Assembly: GCF_007671685.1 (NCBI RefSeq)
Contig: NZ_VCNL01000003.1
Span: 62,001 to 126,000 of the forward strand
Length of the DNA: 64,000 nt
From: Halorubrum salsamenti
GTDB taxonomy: Archaea; Halobacteriota; Halobacteria; Halobacteriales; Haloferacaceae
Direction of reading: 5' to 3'
Below the pieces are notes generated by a model that saw only the letters and a program-made list of their open reading frames with translations, had not been told where the DNA came from and did not search any database. Made by a program: the position numbers and the translations under genes. Positions 1 through 8,204 of the stretch are shown piece after piece (position 1 is the first letter of the stretch; every line of letters begins with the position of its first letter).

Positions 1-158
1 GCGACCTCCAGCACGCGCTGTCCCTCCTCGATCGGTCCGAGCGCCGAGAGGACCGCCTCCTTCTCGCGGCGATCGATGAGCTCCCCGCCGCCGGAGAACC
101 GTACGTCCTCGTACTCCTCCGCGACCTCGTCGGCCTGGTACCAGTCCTGTCCCTTCAC
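1..158 (-). CDS. SAM-dependent methyltransferase, N-terminal fragment cut by the window edge
   Basis: Only the first roughly 52 residues are inside the window. They read into EEGQRVLEVA, the beginning of motif I of a class I SAM-binding fold (normally followed by CGTG), so a methyltransferase is likely but the substrate cannot be told. I place the start at the GTG at 158 (MKGQDWYQADEVAEEY) because an A/T-rich TATA-like stretch lies about 29 bases upstream, which suits a leaderless transcript. A second GTG at 176 is in frame and possible. The neighbouring PPOX gene runs in the same direction and ends at 234. Confidence 0.6.
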   Translation of the reverse strand, partial: MKGQDWYQADEVAEEYEDVRFSGGGELIDRREKEAVLSALGPIEEGQRVLEV

Positions 159-233
159 GTTGTCCGTACTGCACACCCGACCGACAAAACCGTACTGGAT
201 ACGGTCGGCGATTCGCTCGACGAGTCGACCCGA

Positions 234-653
234 TCAGCCGCTCGTCGTGACGTTCTCGGCCGGGATTTTCACCGGCACTCGCGGACCGGACTCCTCGCCG
301 TGGTGCGGATACTCGTCGCCGTCGAAGTACCGCCGCGCGAGCTCGTCGATGTGCTCGGTCGCTCCCTCCTCGGTGAGCTCCGCCTCGCCGCGCACCGAGA
401 CGTACCGGTACGGGTCCGGCGAGTCGAGTACGCTCACGCCCACCTTCGGGCTCCGGCGGACGTTCCGCACCTTCTGGCGGCCGCGTGCCGTGTTGACGGA
501 CACGTACTCGCGGTCCCCGTGGTCTACCCACACCGGTGTCACGTGCGGCGTCCCGTCCGGCATCACCGTCGCGAAGTGAGCGTACGATTCGGACTCGGGG
601 ACGTCGACGTGAGACTCGGGGACCGCGGTGGACCGTACGCGCCACCGCGTCAA
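234..653 (-). CDS. PPOX-fold (pyridoxamine 5'-phosphate oxidase-like) flavin/F420-binding protein
   Basis: The 139-residue protein has the split-barrel signature of the PPOX class: HFATVMPDGTPHVTPVWVDH near the N-terminus, then VNTARGRQKVRNVRRSPKVGVSV and YRYVSVRGEAEL. Family members bind FMN, F420 or heme and are often small oxidoreductases, so the exact reaction here is unknown. The only start I see is a TTG at 653; no ATG or GTG lies close upstream of the conserved region, so the true start is uncertain by some residues. It is followed by the truncated methyltransferase on the same strand. Confidence 0.8.
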   Translation of the reverse strand: MTRWRVRSTAVPESHVDVPESESYAHFATVMPDGTPHVTPVWVDHGDREYVSVNTARGRQKVRNVRRSPKVGVSVLDSPDPYRYVSVRGEAELTEEGATEHIDELARRYFDGDEYPHHGEESGPRVPVKIPAENVTTSG

Positions 654-777
654 AATCTGCCTGATCGATCAAGATTGATGGTTCTCCGAGATGTGATATT
701 AACACATTATATTATTGCAATCGAATTGCCCTATATGTAGCCAACCTTTACCAATAGGCGCGGACTGCACATGAGAC

Positions 778-1050
778 ATGAGTACCAGTCCCGCGGAGAC
801 CGCTGACCAGGATCGTTTGTCGGAGTCGGAGTACCGCGACCGCTTACGCGAACTCCCCCCGAGCGCTAAGCTCGTCGCGAAGGTGTTAGAGGGTGACGCC
901 CCCCTCTCGCAGGGCGGCCTCGCCGACGAGTCGCTGCTCCCCGACCGGACCGTCCGCTACGCGCTCAACCGCCTCGAGGAGGAGGGCCTCGTCGACTCTC
1001 GCTACAGCTTCAAGGACGCGCGCAAGCAGGTGTACTACCTGACGGTCTGA
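778..1050 (+). CDS. small winged helix-turn-helix transcriptional regulator
   Basis: A 90-residue protein that is nearly all a MarR/TrmB-like winged helix. Residues about 27-60 (SAKLVAKVLEGDAPLSQGGLADE, then LLPDRTVRYALNRLEEEGLV) form the helix-turn-helix and the C-terminal part (SRYSFKDARKQVYYLTV) the wing. No ligand domain is present, so it probably binds DNA constitutively or by partner contact. Proteins of this size and sequence are widespread in haloarchaea to my knowledge, but their targets are not known to me. The start ATG lies in an A/T-rich upstream region (654-777), which also holds candidate promoters for this gene and the divergent PPOX gene. Confidence 0.75.
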   Translation: MSTSPAETADQDRLSESEYRDRLRELPPSAKLVAKVLEGDAPLSQGGLADESLLPDRTVRYALNRLEEEGLVDSRYSFKDARKQVYYLTV

Positions 1051-1128
1051 ACGCTCGCCGACCTGACAGTCCGAACGCTCGCCGACCGATTCTCGGCTCG
1101 GCCGCACGGTCGGCCCCGCACGGAGCCC

Positions 1129-1135
1129 TTTTTAA
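1129..1135 (+). promoter_or_regulatory. TATA element of the glycosyltransferase gene
   Basis: TTTTTAAT-type element centred about 28 bases before the ATG at 1160. It supports that start over the in-frame codon at 1139 and predicts a leaderless mRNA. Confidence 0.6.
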
Positions 1136-1159
1136 TCCTTGGCCCCGATAGCTGACCGT

Positions 1160-2116
1160 ATGGACCTCTCGGTCGTCGTTCCCACCCTTAACGGGCGAGA
1201 CCGGTTGGCCGCCTGCCTCGACGCGCTGGCGGCCCACGCCCCCGACGCGGAGGTGGTCGTCGCCAACGGCCCCTCCGCCGACGGCACCACCGGGATGGTA
1301 CGAGACCGCGACGACGTGGACGTGTTAGTGGAGATATCGGACCGCACAGTCAACGTCGCCCGCAACGCCGGCGTCGAGGTCGCGACGGGCGAGGTGGTCG
1401 CCCTCGTAGACTACGATAACCGGATCGAAGCGGGCTGGCTCGACGCCGTCCGCACCGGACTCGACGTCGCGGACGCCGTGACGGGGCCGGTGACGCCGAT
1501 CGAGCCGGAAGAGAGGGAACACGACAGGGAAGTCGACGCCGACGAGCCCCGCGACGGCCCGGAGCGCCGGAGCATCGCGGGCACCGAGGTGACCTACTTC
1601 GAGGGCGGCAACGTCGCCTTCCGGCGCGAGGCGCTTCGGGACCTGGACGGCTTCGACGAGTACCTCCACACCGGCGGCGCACGGGACGCAGCCCACCGGT
1701 TGGCGCAGATGGGCCGAACCGTGGCGTGGCGCGAGGGCATGGCGGTCGCCAAGGCGCTCCCGAGCCCGACGGCGGCCGACGGCGGGCGCAGCGCCCGCGA
1801 GTGGGGGTGGAAGTACCGGGCGCTCGCGTACCGACTTTCGAAGAACTACGGAGTCCACCCGACTGCCATCGCGCGGGCCGGGACGCACGCGGCGACGGAC
1901 GCGCTCGGAGCCGCGGGCGACGTGATCCGCGGCGAGTCGACCCCGTCGCGGTGGATCGCCACCGGCCGCGACGTGATTTTCGGGCTCGCCGGCGGGAGCT
2001 CCGACGGGCTCGTCGCGCGGAGCCGAGACCGGAGCCCGGCTCGGAACCCGAACGGCATCTCGAAGCGCGCCGACCGCGCCGTCGCGAAGTACGACCGGCG
2101 AGCGCCGGAGGAGTGA
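1160..2116 (+). CDS. family 2 glycosyltransferase
   Basis: A 318-residue GT-A fold enzyme. The N-terminus MDLSVVVPTLNGRDRLAACLDAL is the classical GT2 nucleotide-sugar binding start, and DYD at residues 84-86 (ALVDYDNRI) is the metal-binding DxD motif. EGGNVAFRREALRDLDGFDE near residues 143-162 is the acceptor-side motif of this family. The C-terminal 100 residues carry a possible membrane-associated segment (WKYRALAYRLSKNYGV and DVIFGLAGGSS). Likely role: transfer of a sugar from an activated donor to a cell-surface glycan or lipid; donor and acceptor cannot be read from sequence. Start set by the TATA element at 1129-1135. Confidence 0.85.
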   Translation: MDLSVVVPTLNGRDRLAACLDALAAHAPDAEVVVANGPSADGTTGMVRDRDDVDVLVEISDRTVNVARNAGVEVATGEVVALVDYDNRIEAGWLDAVRTGLDVADAVTGPVTPIEPEEREHDREVDADEPRDGPERRSIAGTEVTYFEGGNVAFRREALRDLDGFDEYLHTGGARDAAHRLAQMGRTVAWREGMAVAKALPSPTAADGGRSAREWGWKYRALAYRLSKNYGVHPTAIARAGTHAATDALGAAGDVIRGESTPSRWIATGRDVIFGLAGGSSDGLVARSRDRSPARNPNGISKRADRAVAKYDRRAPEE

Positions 2117-2214
2117 CGGACCGCCCGGAGTCGGCCCGCGATCGACCGCCGGCGCGGACCGGCCGCCCGTCCCCGCGCCTTTTAACCCCAGCCGTCGCCA
2201 ACGACCGGTAACGA

Positions 2215-3033
2215 ATGGGACTCACGAAGCGGATCATCCCCTGTATCGACGTCGACCTCGACGACGACGGGGACGCGGCGGTGTACACGGGCGTCAACTT
2301 CGAGAACTTGGAGTACACCGGCGACCCGGTCGAGCTGGCGAAGAAGTACAACGCCGCGGGCGCCGACGAGTTCGTCTTCCTCGACATCACCGCGAGCGCG
2401 GACGGCCGCGAGACGATGCTCGACGTGGTGAACGCGGTCGCCGACGAGTGTTTCATCCCGCTGACGGTCGGCGGCGGCATCCGCACCAAAGCCGACATCA
2501 AGGAGACGCTCCGGGCGGGCGCGGACAAGGTGTCGATCACGACCGGCGCCTTAGAGCGCCCCGAGCTCATCGAGGAGGGCGCCGCGGCGTTCGGCAGCCA
2601 GTGTATCGTCATCTCCGTCGACGCGCGCCGCCGGTACGACGACGAGGGCGAGCACTTCTACGAGGACGAGGACGGCGAGACGGTGTGGTTCGAGTGCACC
2701 AAGAAGGGCGGCCGCGAGGGAACGGGTATCGACGCCGTCTCGTGGGCGAAAGAGGCCGAGGAGCGCGGCGCGGGCGAGCTGTTCGTCAACTCCATCGACA
2801 AGGACGGGACGAAGGACGGCTACGACATTCCCCTGATGAAAGCGGTGTGCGACGCCGTCTCGACGCCCGTCATCGCCTCCTCGGGCTGCGGCTCGCCCGA
2901 GGACATGTACGACGTGTTCACCGAGGCGAACGCCGACGCCGGGCTCGCGGCCTCCATCTTCCACTTCGGCGACTACTCGATCGAGGAGACGAAGGAGTAC
3001 CTCGACGAGCGCGGTGTGCCCGTCCGGTTGTAG
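2215..3033 (+). CDS. hisF: imidazole glycerol phosphate synthase cyclase subunit HisF
   Basis: Cyclase subunit of the histidine-pathway enzyme that turns PRFAR plus ammonia from HisH into imidazole glycerol phosphate and AICAR. The 272-residue protein is a full (beta-alpha)8 barrel. Catalytic aspartates are visible as Asp12 (IIPCIDVD) and Asp136 (VISVDARR); the phosphate-binding turns TVGGGIR and [11 protein letters not shown] are intact. The stretch [21 protein letters not shown] is an acidic loop typical of halophiles. TTTTAA at 2180-2185 is the likely promoter. hisH is not adjacent, so histidine genes are scattered here. Confidence 0.97.
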   Translation: MGLTKRIIPCIDVDLDDDGDAAVYTGVNFENLEYTGDPVELAKKYNAAGADEFVFLDITASADGRETMLDVVNAVADECFIPLTVGGGIRTKADIKETLRAGADKVSITTGALERPELIEEGAAAFGSQCIVISVDARRRYDDEGEHFYEDEDGETVWFECTKKGGREGTGIDAVSWAKEAEERGAGELFVNSIDKDGTKDGYDIPLMKAVCDAVSTPVIASSGCGSPEDMYDVFTEANADAGLAASIFHFGDYSIEETKEYLDERGVPVRL

Positions 3034-3158
3034 GGGGACGGAATCCGGTCTGTGGTTTTACTCGAGGGCCGGTTAATTTCCGATATCTACGGCGGTTGTT
3101 CCGTCGATCGCGACTGAAAACCAATACTTATTATTTGATCGGGAACGAATCGTGACGT

Positions 3159-3341
3159 ATGTCCACGTCATCGACGCAGGTCCGTGCCGAGCGGTCGGAG
3201 CTCGTCTGTAAGCGGACTGACGGCGACTCCGACGGCGAGGAGGTGACGTTCTTCGAGCGGGACCGCGATCCCGACGAGCGGACGACCCGGTGGATCACGG
3301 TCCGCGCGGCGGACTGCGTGCCGGCGGACGAGTGGCGATAA
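3159..3341 (+). CDS. small conserved haloarchaeal protein, DUF7511-like
   Basis: Sixty residues, acidic, with a C-terminal TTRWITVRAADCVPADEWR. The pattern of a short beta-rich body ending in W-I-(T/S)...D(x)R resembles the small haloarchaeal proteins called DUF7511, but that assignment is from memory and uncertain. No membrane segment or metal ligands apart from two isolated cysteines. An A/T-rich promoter (AATACTTATTATTTG, about 3121-3136) lies 25-30 bases upstream, so the gene is probably expressed. Function unknown. Confidence 0.6.
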   Translation: MSTSSTQVRAERSELVCKRTDGDSDGEEVTFFERDRDPDERTTRWITVRAADCVPADEWR

Positions 3342-3416
3342 GTTCGGTGTCTCTCGGTTTTTCACGCGTTGTCGGTGGGACGCCGTGTGCGTGAGCGGTG
3401 AGGTCCCAGTGTGCGT

Positions 3417-3535
3417 TTATATTGGCTGCCGAGGGATCGATAACGGACACTTCCAAAGCCCCGGCCGACTCCCTCGCGCGTGCTCTCGCCGGCGGCCGCT
3501 CGGCGACACGCGCCACCGCACTCGACTTATAAGCC
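3417..3535. repeat. dispersed modular intergenic repeat, copy F (short)
   Basis: Shortest copy of the repeat family. It has a TTTATA-containing left end, TTCCAAAGCCCCGGCCG (variant of the CCAAAGCCCCAGCCGC block), CTCCCTCGCGCGTGC, then ACACGCGCCACCGCA and the terminal TTATAAG at 3527-3533. The central CCTTTGAGTCCCACC block is missing. It lies in the gap between two convergent genes (3342-3591). See the other copies at 24.98, 28.6, 34.8, 45.9 and 50.0 kb. Confidence 0.75.
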
Positions 3536-3591
3536 CGGATCGCACACGCTCGGCGGATTTGAATATCGAAGCGAAGACACGGCACGTCGAA

Positions 3592-5736
3592 TCAGTCGTC
3601 AGCGGCGACGCGGTCGGCGAACTGCGGGAGTTCGTCGTCGAGCAGCGCCACGGTCGCCAGCCGGATCGCGTGAGGCCATCCGAGCGGCGTCGCGCTGTCG
3701 GGCGTCCCGTCGTCGAAGAACTGCTCGGGGAGGTAGCTCGTCGGCTCGCAGAGCGTCCCGCCGGGCGAGACGTGCGCGAGCAGTTCGCGGGCGCGCTCGA
3801 CCATCTCGGCCGCGCGCGGGTCGTCGCGGTCGGCGAGCAGGACGGCGAGTTCGGCGCAGGCGTTCGCGCCCCACGCGGTCGAGACGGTCCACACCTTCTC
3901 GGAGCGCTGGCCGGCCCGTCGCCAGCCGTCGCCCTCGTACCGGATCAGCCCCGCGATCTCGTCGCTCTCGTGAGCGAGCCCGTCCACGACCGTCTCGACG
4001 TGCGAGACCAGCCGGTCGAGGCGCTCGGCGTCGACCGCGCCGGCCTCCGCCGTCCCATCGCCGGCGCCGTCGCCGGCCACCTCGTCCCCTCCGAGCGCGT
4101 CGAACGAGCGGTGCGCGCTCGCCAGCGACAGCGTCGAGGAGTCGAGCCGGTCGTCGATCGCGCCCTCGGGCGTCTCGCGGAGCGCGTAGCAGCCGCGCTC
4201 GGGCACCCACAGGTCGTCGAGGGCGTCGTACACCCGCGCCGCCTGATCGCGGGCGTGGCCGGCGAGGTCGTCGGGGAGGGGATCGAGGTCGCCGTCGGGA
4301 TCGATATCGGACGCGCCCAGCCCCTCGCCGTGGAGCGCGAGCTCGCTGTACGCCTCCAAGAACGTCGCGGTCGTGTGCGCGAAGCGCCCCGCGCTGTCCT
4401 CCCACGCGTTCTGGCAGACGACCGGGCGGCCGTCGTCCTCCAGCGTCTCGTCGAGCCCGGCGAGCGCGGCGACGAGGGTCCGATCGAGCCCCTCGGCGTC
4501 GACGCCCGCGGCGCGCGCCTGCGCGAGGTAGGCGATGACGCTGCCGGTCTGGTCCGCCTGGTAGTCCACGTCGGGGCCGTCTTCGATGCGCGCGTTCGCC
4601 CAGCCGGGCGCGAGCGCGCCGTTCCGGGGCCACACCCGGTGGGGCCACGAGCCGTCGGGGCGCTGGGTGGCGACGTACATCTCGGCCGAGCGGGCGTGCC
4701 AGTCGTCGAGCCCGAGCCCGAGCCGGTCGTCGGCGTCGAGCGCGAACGTCGAAATCTCGGCGTCGTCGCGGAACCACGTGTAGCCGTAGCCGCCGGAGGT
4801 CGCGTAGAAGGGGTCGAAGTCTGGACCGGCGATTCGGAGCCCGGACTCGGCTGAGAGCAGCGAGAGCACCCGGAGGTCGGCGACGATCGACTCCCGAGCC
4901 GGAACGGACTCGGGGACCGAGGGGGTCGTCTCGCCCGCGGCCGCGGCGAGCGCGTCGGGGTCGTCGAGGGACTCGAACAGCTCGTCGAGTCGGTCGCGAG
5001 CGGCCTCGCGCGTCGTCTCCTCGCGGTCGGTCAGCAGCGACGCGACCGTGGCGACGCCGCCTTCGAAGGGCACGTCGGCGATGACCTCGCCGGAGAGGCG
5101 CTCCTCCTCGTAACGGTCGCTGGCGCGGTCCCGGGGGAGATCCGTCGGCGCGTCGTCGATCAGTTCGGGGAACGTCGCCGGAAGCTGGCCGCGCAGGTCG
5201 GCGAAGCCGGTGTCGCTCGCGAGGAAGTCGCGCTCGTCGGCGTGGTACACCTCGACGGCGTCGTCGTACCGGAGCTGCCCCACCCGGTCGTCGCGCCCGT
5301 CGGGCGCGAACCGGGCGTACACGACGAGCGAGAGGTCGGCGGGGTCGACGTTCGCGTGCCCGTCGTCGCCGACGTCGATCGTCGCGCGCGTGAGGTGGGC
5401 GTCGCCGAGCGTCGCGTCGTGTCTGGTCACCGTCCCGTGGCCGGTCTCGTGGACGGTCTCGATCAGGGTCGCATCGCCGACGTAGCGCTGCCGGGTCGCG
5501 ACCTCGTCGAGCCACGTGACCTCGTCGCCGACCGCGAGGCCGAGGCGCGAGCGGACGAGTCCCGTCTGACCGGTCAGCGGGTAGCCGAAGTCGCGGATCT
5601 CACCGCCGGCATCGACGTGGACGAGTCGCCCCTCACCGCCCGAGAAGCGACCGGTGACGGTCCGGCGTTCGCCGGGGAACCGGGTGGCGTGCCCGGTGTT
5701 TCGCTTGTAGTCGTCGAGCGCGTCGCGGAGTTGCAT
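3592..5736 (-). CDS. glycoside hydrolase family 15 (glucoamylase/glucodextranase-like)
   Basis: A 714-residue protein without signal peptide or membrane helix, so cytoplasmic. The N-terminal 300 residues form a beta-rich domain; the C-terminal half is the (alpha/alpha)6 barrel of GH15, with SGGYGYTWFRDDAEIS, PDGSWPHRVWPRNG and the closing LPEQFFDDGTPDSATPLGWPHA, whose Glu is the family's catalytic base. At the place where GH15 normally has the acid Glu in an (I/L)DE motif, this protein reads QADQT (Gln396), see findings. It likely releases glucose from maltodextrins. I chose the ATG at 5736 (MQLRDALDDYKR); an upstream in-frame ATG at 5790 would overlap the divergent promoter. Divergent from the GH13 gene. 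Confidence 0.88.
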   Translation of the reverse strand: MQLRDALDDYKRNTGHATRFPGERRTVTGRFSGGEGRLVHVDAGGEIRDFGYPLTGQTGLVRSRLGLAVGDEVTWLDEVATRQRYVGDATLIETVHETGHGTVTRHDATLGDAHLTRATIDVGDDGHANVDPADLSLVVYARFAPDGRDDRVGQLRYDDAVEVYHADERDFLASDTGFADLRGQLPATFPELIDDAPTDLPRDRASDRYEEERLSGEVIADVPFEGGVATVASLLTDREETTREAARDRLDELFESLDDPDALAAAAGETTPSVPESVPARESIVADLRVLSLLSAESGLRIAGPDFDPFYATSGGYGYTWFRDDAEISTFALDADDRLGLGLDDWHARSAEMYVATQRPDGSWPHRVWPRNGALAPGWANARIEDGPDVDYQADQTGSVIAYLAQARAAGVDAEGLDRTLVAALAGLDETLEDDGRPVVCQNAWEDSAGRFAHTTATFLEAYSELALHGEGLGASDIDPDGDLDPLPDDLAGHARDQAARVYDALDDLWVPERGCYALRETPEGAIDDRLDSSTLSLASAHRSFDALGGDEVAGDGAGDGTAEAGAVDAERLDRLVSHVETVVDGLAHESDEIAGLIRYEGDGWRRAGQRSEKVWTVSTAWGANACAELAVLLADRDDPRAAEMVERARELLAHVSPGGTLCEPTSYLPEQFFDDGTPDSATPLGWPHAIRLATVALLDDELPQFADRVAADD

Positions 5737-5839
5737 TACGCGGGTAAACGACCCCTCCGCGTATGAAGTTTTGGTGTAATTATTATTCATGCGTTTGAAG
5801 AACGGAAACCCTCAAGCCGAGCCGCCGTCGGGACTCCGT

Positions 5840-8125
5840 ATGCACGAACCCGGTCCGCCGCGCACGACGAGCGTCGGCGAATCCGTCGAGCTGGCTCCGC
5901 GGAGCCCCGATCCCGACGGGTCCTACGAGTGGACGCTCCGCGACGCACCGACCGAGAGCGACGCGCGCGACGACGGAGGCCGGGTTGGCGGGGACAGTGG
6001 TGACGGAGACGTCCTCGTCCCCGGCCAGACGAGTCGCCCGGACGCACCGGTGATTCACCTCCGTCCCGACGCGCCCGGCACGTACGTCCTGACGCTCGAC
6101 GCCCCGGACGGGACCCACCGCCAGCGCGTGCGCGCCTACCCCGACGAGCGGCGGTCGGTCGAGCTCCGCGTCCCCGCCGCGGACCTGCCGGTCGACGACG
6201 GCGACGTGGACCGGGTCTCGCTGATGTGGCCCCACAACGACCGCCTGCTCGCCCGCGACCGCCCGGAGCGCGACGGCGACGACTGGGTCTGCGAGGTCCG
6301 CGTTCCGCCCGGCCGCCACGGGTTCAGCTTCGTCGCCAACGACGACCCGTCCAACGAGCACGGCGACGAGGCGGTCGTGCCGGGCCCGGGCCGACCGCGC
6401 GTCTCGGTGTCGGCGAGCGTCGTCGATAGCGGAGCGGGAGATGGTCCGTCTGTCCGGATCGCCGCCGACGCCGCGGCGCCGCCCGACATCGACGGCGAAG
6501 GCGGTGCCGGACGAAACGGCGGCGAGTCGCCCGTCGCCGTCGACTTCCTCGTCGACGACCGGGACGCGTCCCCCGAGGCGGTCGCGCGGATCGAGTCGCT
6601 GGCCGCGGACGGCACTCTCTCGGTCCCGGTCTCGGAGCTTCCCGGCGACCGCTCGGACGGAGTCCGGATCCACGTCGTCCCGCACGGAGACCGGTACGGC
6701 GCGGCTGAGACGGTGCGAATCGGACGGGACAAAGAGGGTAACGCGACCGTTTCCGACCCCCACGCGCCTCCGGAGTGGGCCGACTCGCCGACGATCTACG
6801 AGGCCTTCGTCCGGTCGTTCGCGGGCGACACCCTCCCGACGACGTTCCGCGAGATCGAGCGTCGGGTTCCTTACATCGAGAGCCTCGGCGTCGACGCGCT
6901 GTGGCTCACCCCCGTGCTCGCCTCGCCGACGGAGCACGGCTACCACGTCACCGACTACTACGACACCGCCGCCGACCTCGGTTCCCGCGAGGCGTTCGAG
7001 TCCCTGGTCGCGACCTGCCACGAGTCGGGGATCAGGGTGATCTTCGACCTCGTCATCAACCACACCTCCCGCGACCACCCCGCCTTCCAGATGCACGCCG
7101 CCGGCGTGGATGAATACGCCGACCACTACCGGCGGGCCGACGGCGACTTCGACGTGACCGGCACCGACTGGGCGGAGCTCGCCGACGGCGACATGCCGGA
7201 GTACTACTTCAACTGGCGCCGGATCCCGAACCTCAACTTCGACAGTCCGGCGGTCCGCGAGTGGCTGCTCGACGTGGTCGACGAGTGGAGCGCGGTCGTC
7301 GACGGCTTCCGCGCCGACGTGGCGTGGGGCGTCCCCCACGGCTTCTGGAAGGAGGTCGGCGAGCGCGTGACCGACGACGTCCTCCTGCTCGACGAGACGC
7401 TCCCGCACGACCCCTTCTACGGCGAGGGAGAGTTCGACCTCCACTACGACACCTCCCTGTACGACGTGCTCCGGGATATCGGGGCGGGCGATTCGCCTGC
7501 CGACTCGATCGCCGACGCGTTCGCTCGCGCCGAGTGGCTCGGGTTCGGCGACCCGAGCCTCCAGATGCGCTACGTGGAGAACCACGACGAGGAGCGCTAC
7601 CTCGCGGAGTACGGCCGAGGGGCGCTGAAGGCGGCCGCCGCGGCGACGTTCACGCTCCCCGGGGCGCCGATGGTCTACGCCGGACAGGAGCGCGGCAACG
7701 AGACGTACCGGGGGCCGATCCGGTGGCACGACGGCGACAACGCCCTGACCGACTTCCACCGCGACCTCGCCGCGCTCCGGGAGTACGAGCCGATCCTCCG
7801 AGACGGCGCCGTCGACTTCGGGGGGCGCGCCGCCGACGTGTCGGTCGTCGACGGCGACCCCGAGCGCGTGACTGCGTACGAACGCACGCCGGCGACCGGC
7901 GGTTCCGAGGGCGACGACCCGGTCGCGGACGCCGACCCCCTCCTCGTCGTCGTCAACTTCGCGGACCGACCGGCGACCGTGGCGGTTCCGCCGGAGTTCG
8001 AGGCCGACCTGTTCGCGGGCGACGACGATGGGTCGGTCGGTGGCGAGTCGACCGATAGCGAGCCGACCGACGGGACACCGATCGGGAGGACGGTCCCGGT
8101 CGAGACCGTCGCGGTCCTGCGGTAG
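5840..8125 (+). CDS. glycoside hydrolase family 13 (alpha-amylase family), intracellular
   Basis: A 761-residue protein with no signal peptide. The first about 310 residues are beta-rich carbohydrate-module-like sequence; the GH13 barrel starts around WADSPTIYEAFVRSF. All four conserved regions are present: DLVINHT, DGFRADVA (nucleophile Asp493), LLLDET (acid/base Glu519) and VENHDEER (Asp583). A C-terminal beta domain follows. Expected activity is hydrolysis or transfer on alpha-1,4-glucans; subfamily cannot be fixed by eye. I prefer the ATG at 5840 over the one at 5789. It pairs with the GH15 gene and with the TrmB-type regulator just downstream, so it likely belongs to maltodextrin or glycogen turnover. 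Confidence 0.92.
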   Translation: MHEPGPPRTTSVGESVELAPRSPDPDGSYEWTLRDAPTESDARDDGGRVGGDSGDGDVLVPGQTSRPDAPVIHLRPDAPGTYVLTLDAPDGTHRQRVRAYPDERRSVELRVPAADLPVDDGDVDRVSLMWPHNDRLLARDRPERDGDDWVCEVRVPPGRHGFSFVANDDPSNEHGDEAVVPGPGRPRVSVSASVVDSGAGDGPSVRIAADAAAPPDIDGEGGAGRNGGESPVAVDFLVDDRDASPEAVARIESLAADGTLSVPVSELPGDRSDGVRIHVVPHGDRYGAAETVRIGRDKEGNATVSDPHAPPEWADSPTIYEAFVRSFAGDTLPTTFREIERRVPYIESLGVDALWLTPVLASPTEHGYHVTDYYDTAADLGSREAFESLVATCHESGIRVIFDLVINHTSRDHPAFQMHAAGVDEYADHYRRADGDFDVTGTDWAELADGDMPEYYFNWRRIPNLNFDSPAVREWLLDVVDEWSAVVDGFRADVAWGVPHGFWKEVGERVTDDVLLLDETLPHDPFYGEGEFDLHYDTSLYDVLRDIGAGDSPADSIADAFARAEWLGFGDPSLQMRYVENHDEERYLAEYGRGALKAAAAATFTLPGAPMVYAGQERGNETYRGPIRWHDGDNALTDFHRDLAALREYEPILRDGAVDFGGRAADVSVVDGDPERVTAYERTPATGGSEGDDPVADADPLLVVVNFADRPATVAVPPEFEADLFAGDDDGSVGGESTDSEPTDGTPIGRTVPVETVAVLR

Positions 8126-8172
8126 GAGAATCGTCTTCGAGGCGCTCGCCGCCGCGACGGGCGAGGCGACCC

Positions 8173-8178
8173 TTATAA
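8173..8178 (+). promoter_or_regulatory. TATA box of the TrmB-type gene
   Basis: TTATAA 27-32 bases before the ATG at 8205, preceded by a purine-rich BRE-like GCGAGGCGA. It indicates that the regulator has its own promoter even though it follows the amylase gene closely. Confidence 0.65.
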
Positions 8179-8204
8179 GTGATTCCCTCGCGCATCCCTG
8201 TCAT

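Noticed and set aside
3385-4854. 489-codon plus-strand frame over the GH15 gene and repeat copy F
   Set aside because: Antisense to GH15; starts inside the repeat; Arg/Ala/Val-rich without domain.
5783-7759. 658-codon open frame opposite the GH13 gene
   Set aside because: Lies wholly on the reverse strand of a gene with all catalytic motifs; low-complexity Arg/Val/Gly composition typical of antisense frames in high-G+C halophile DNA.
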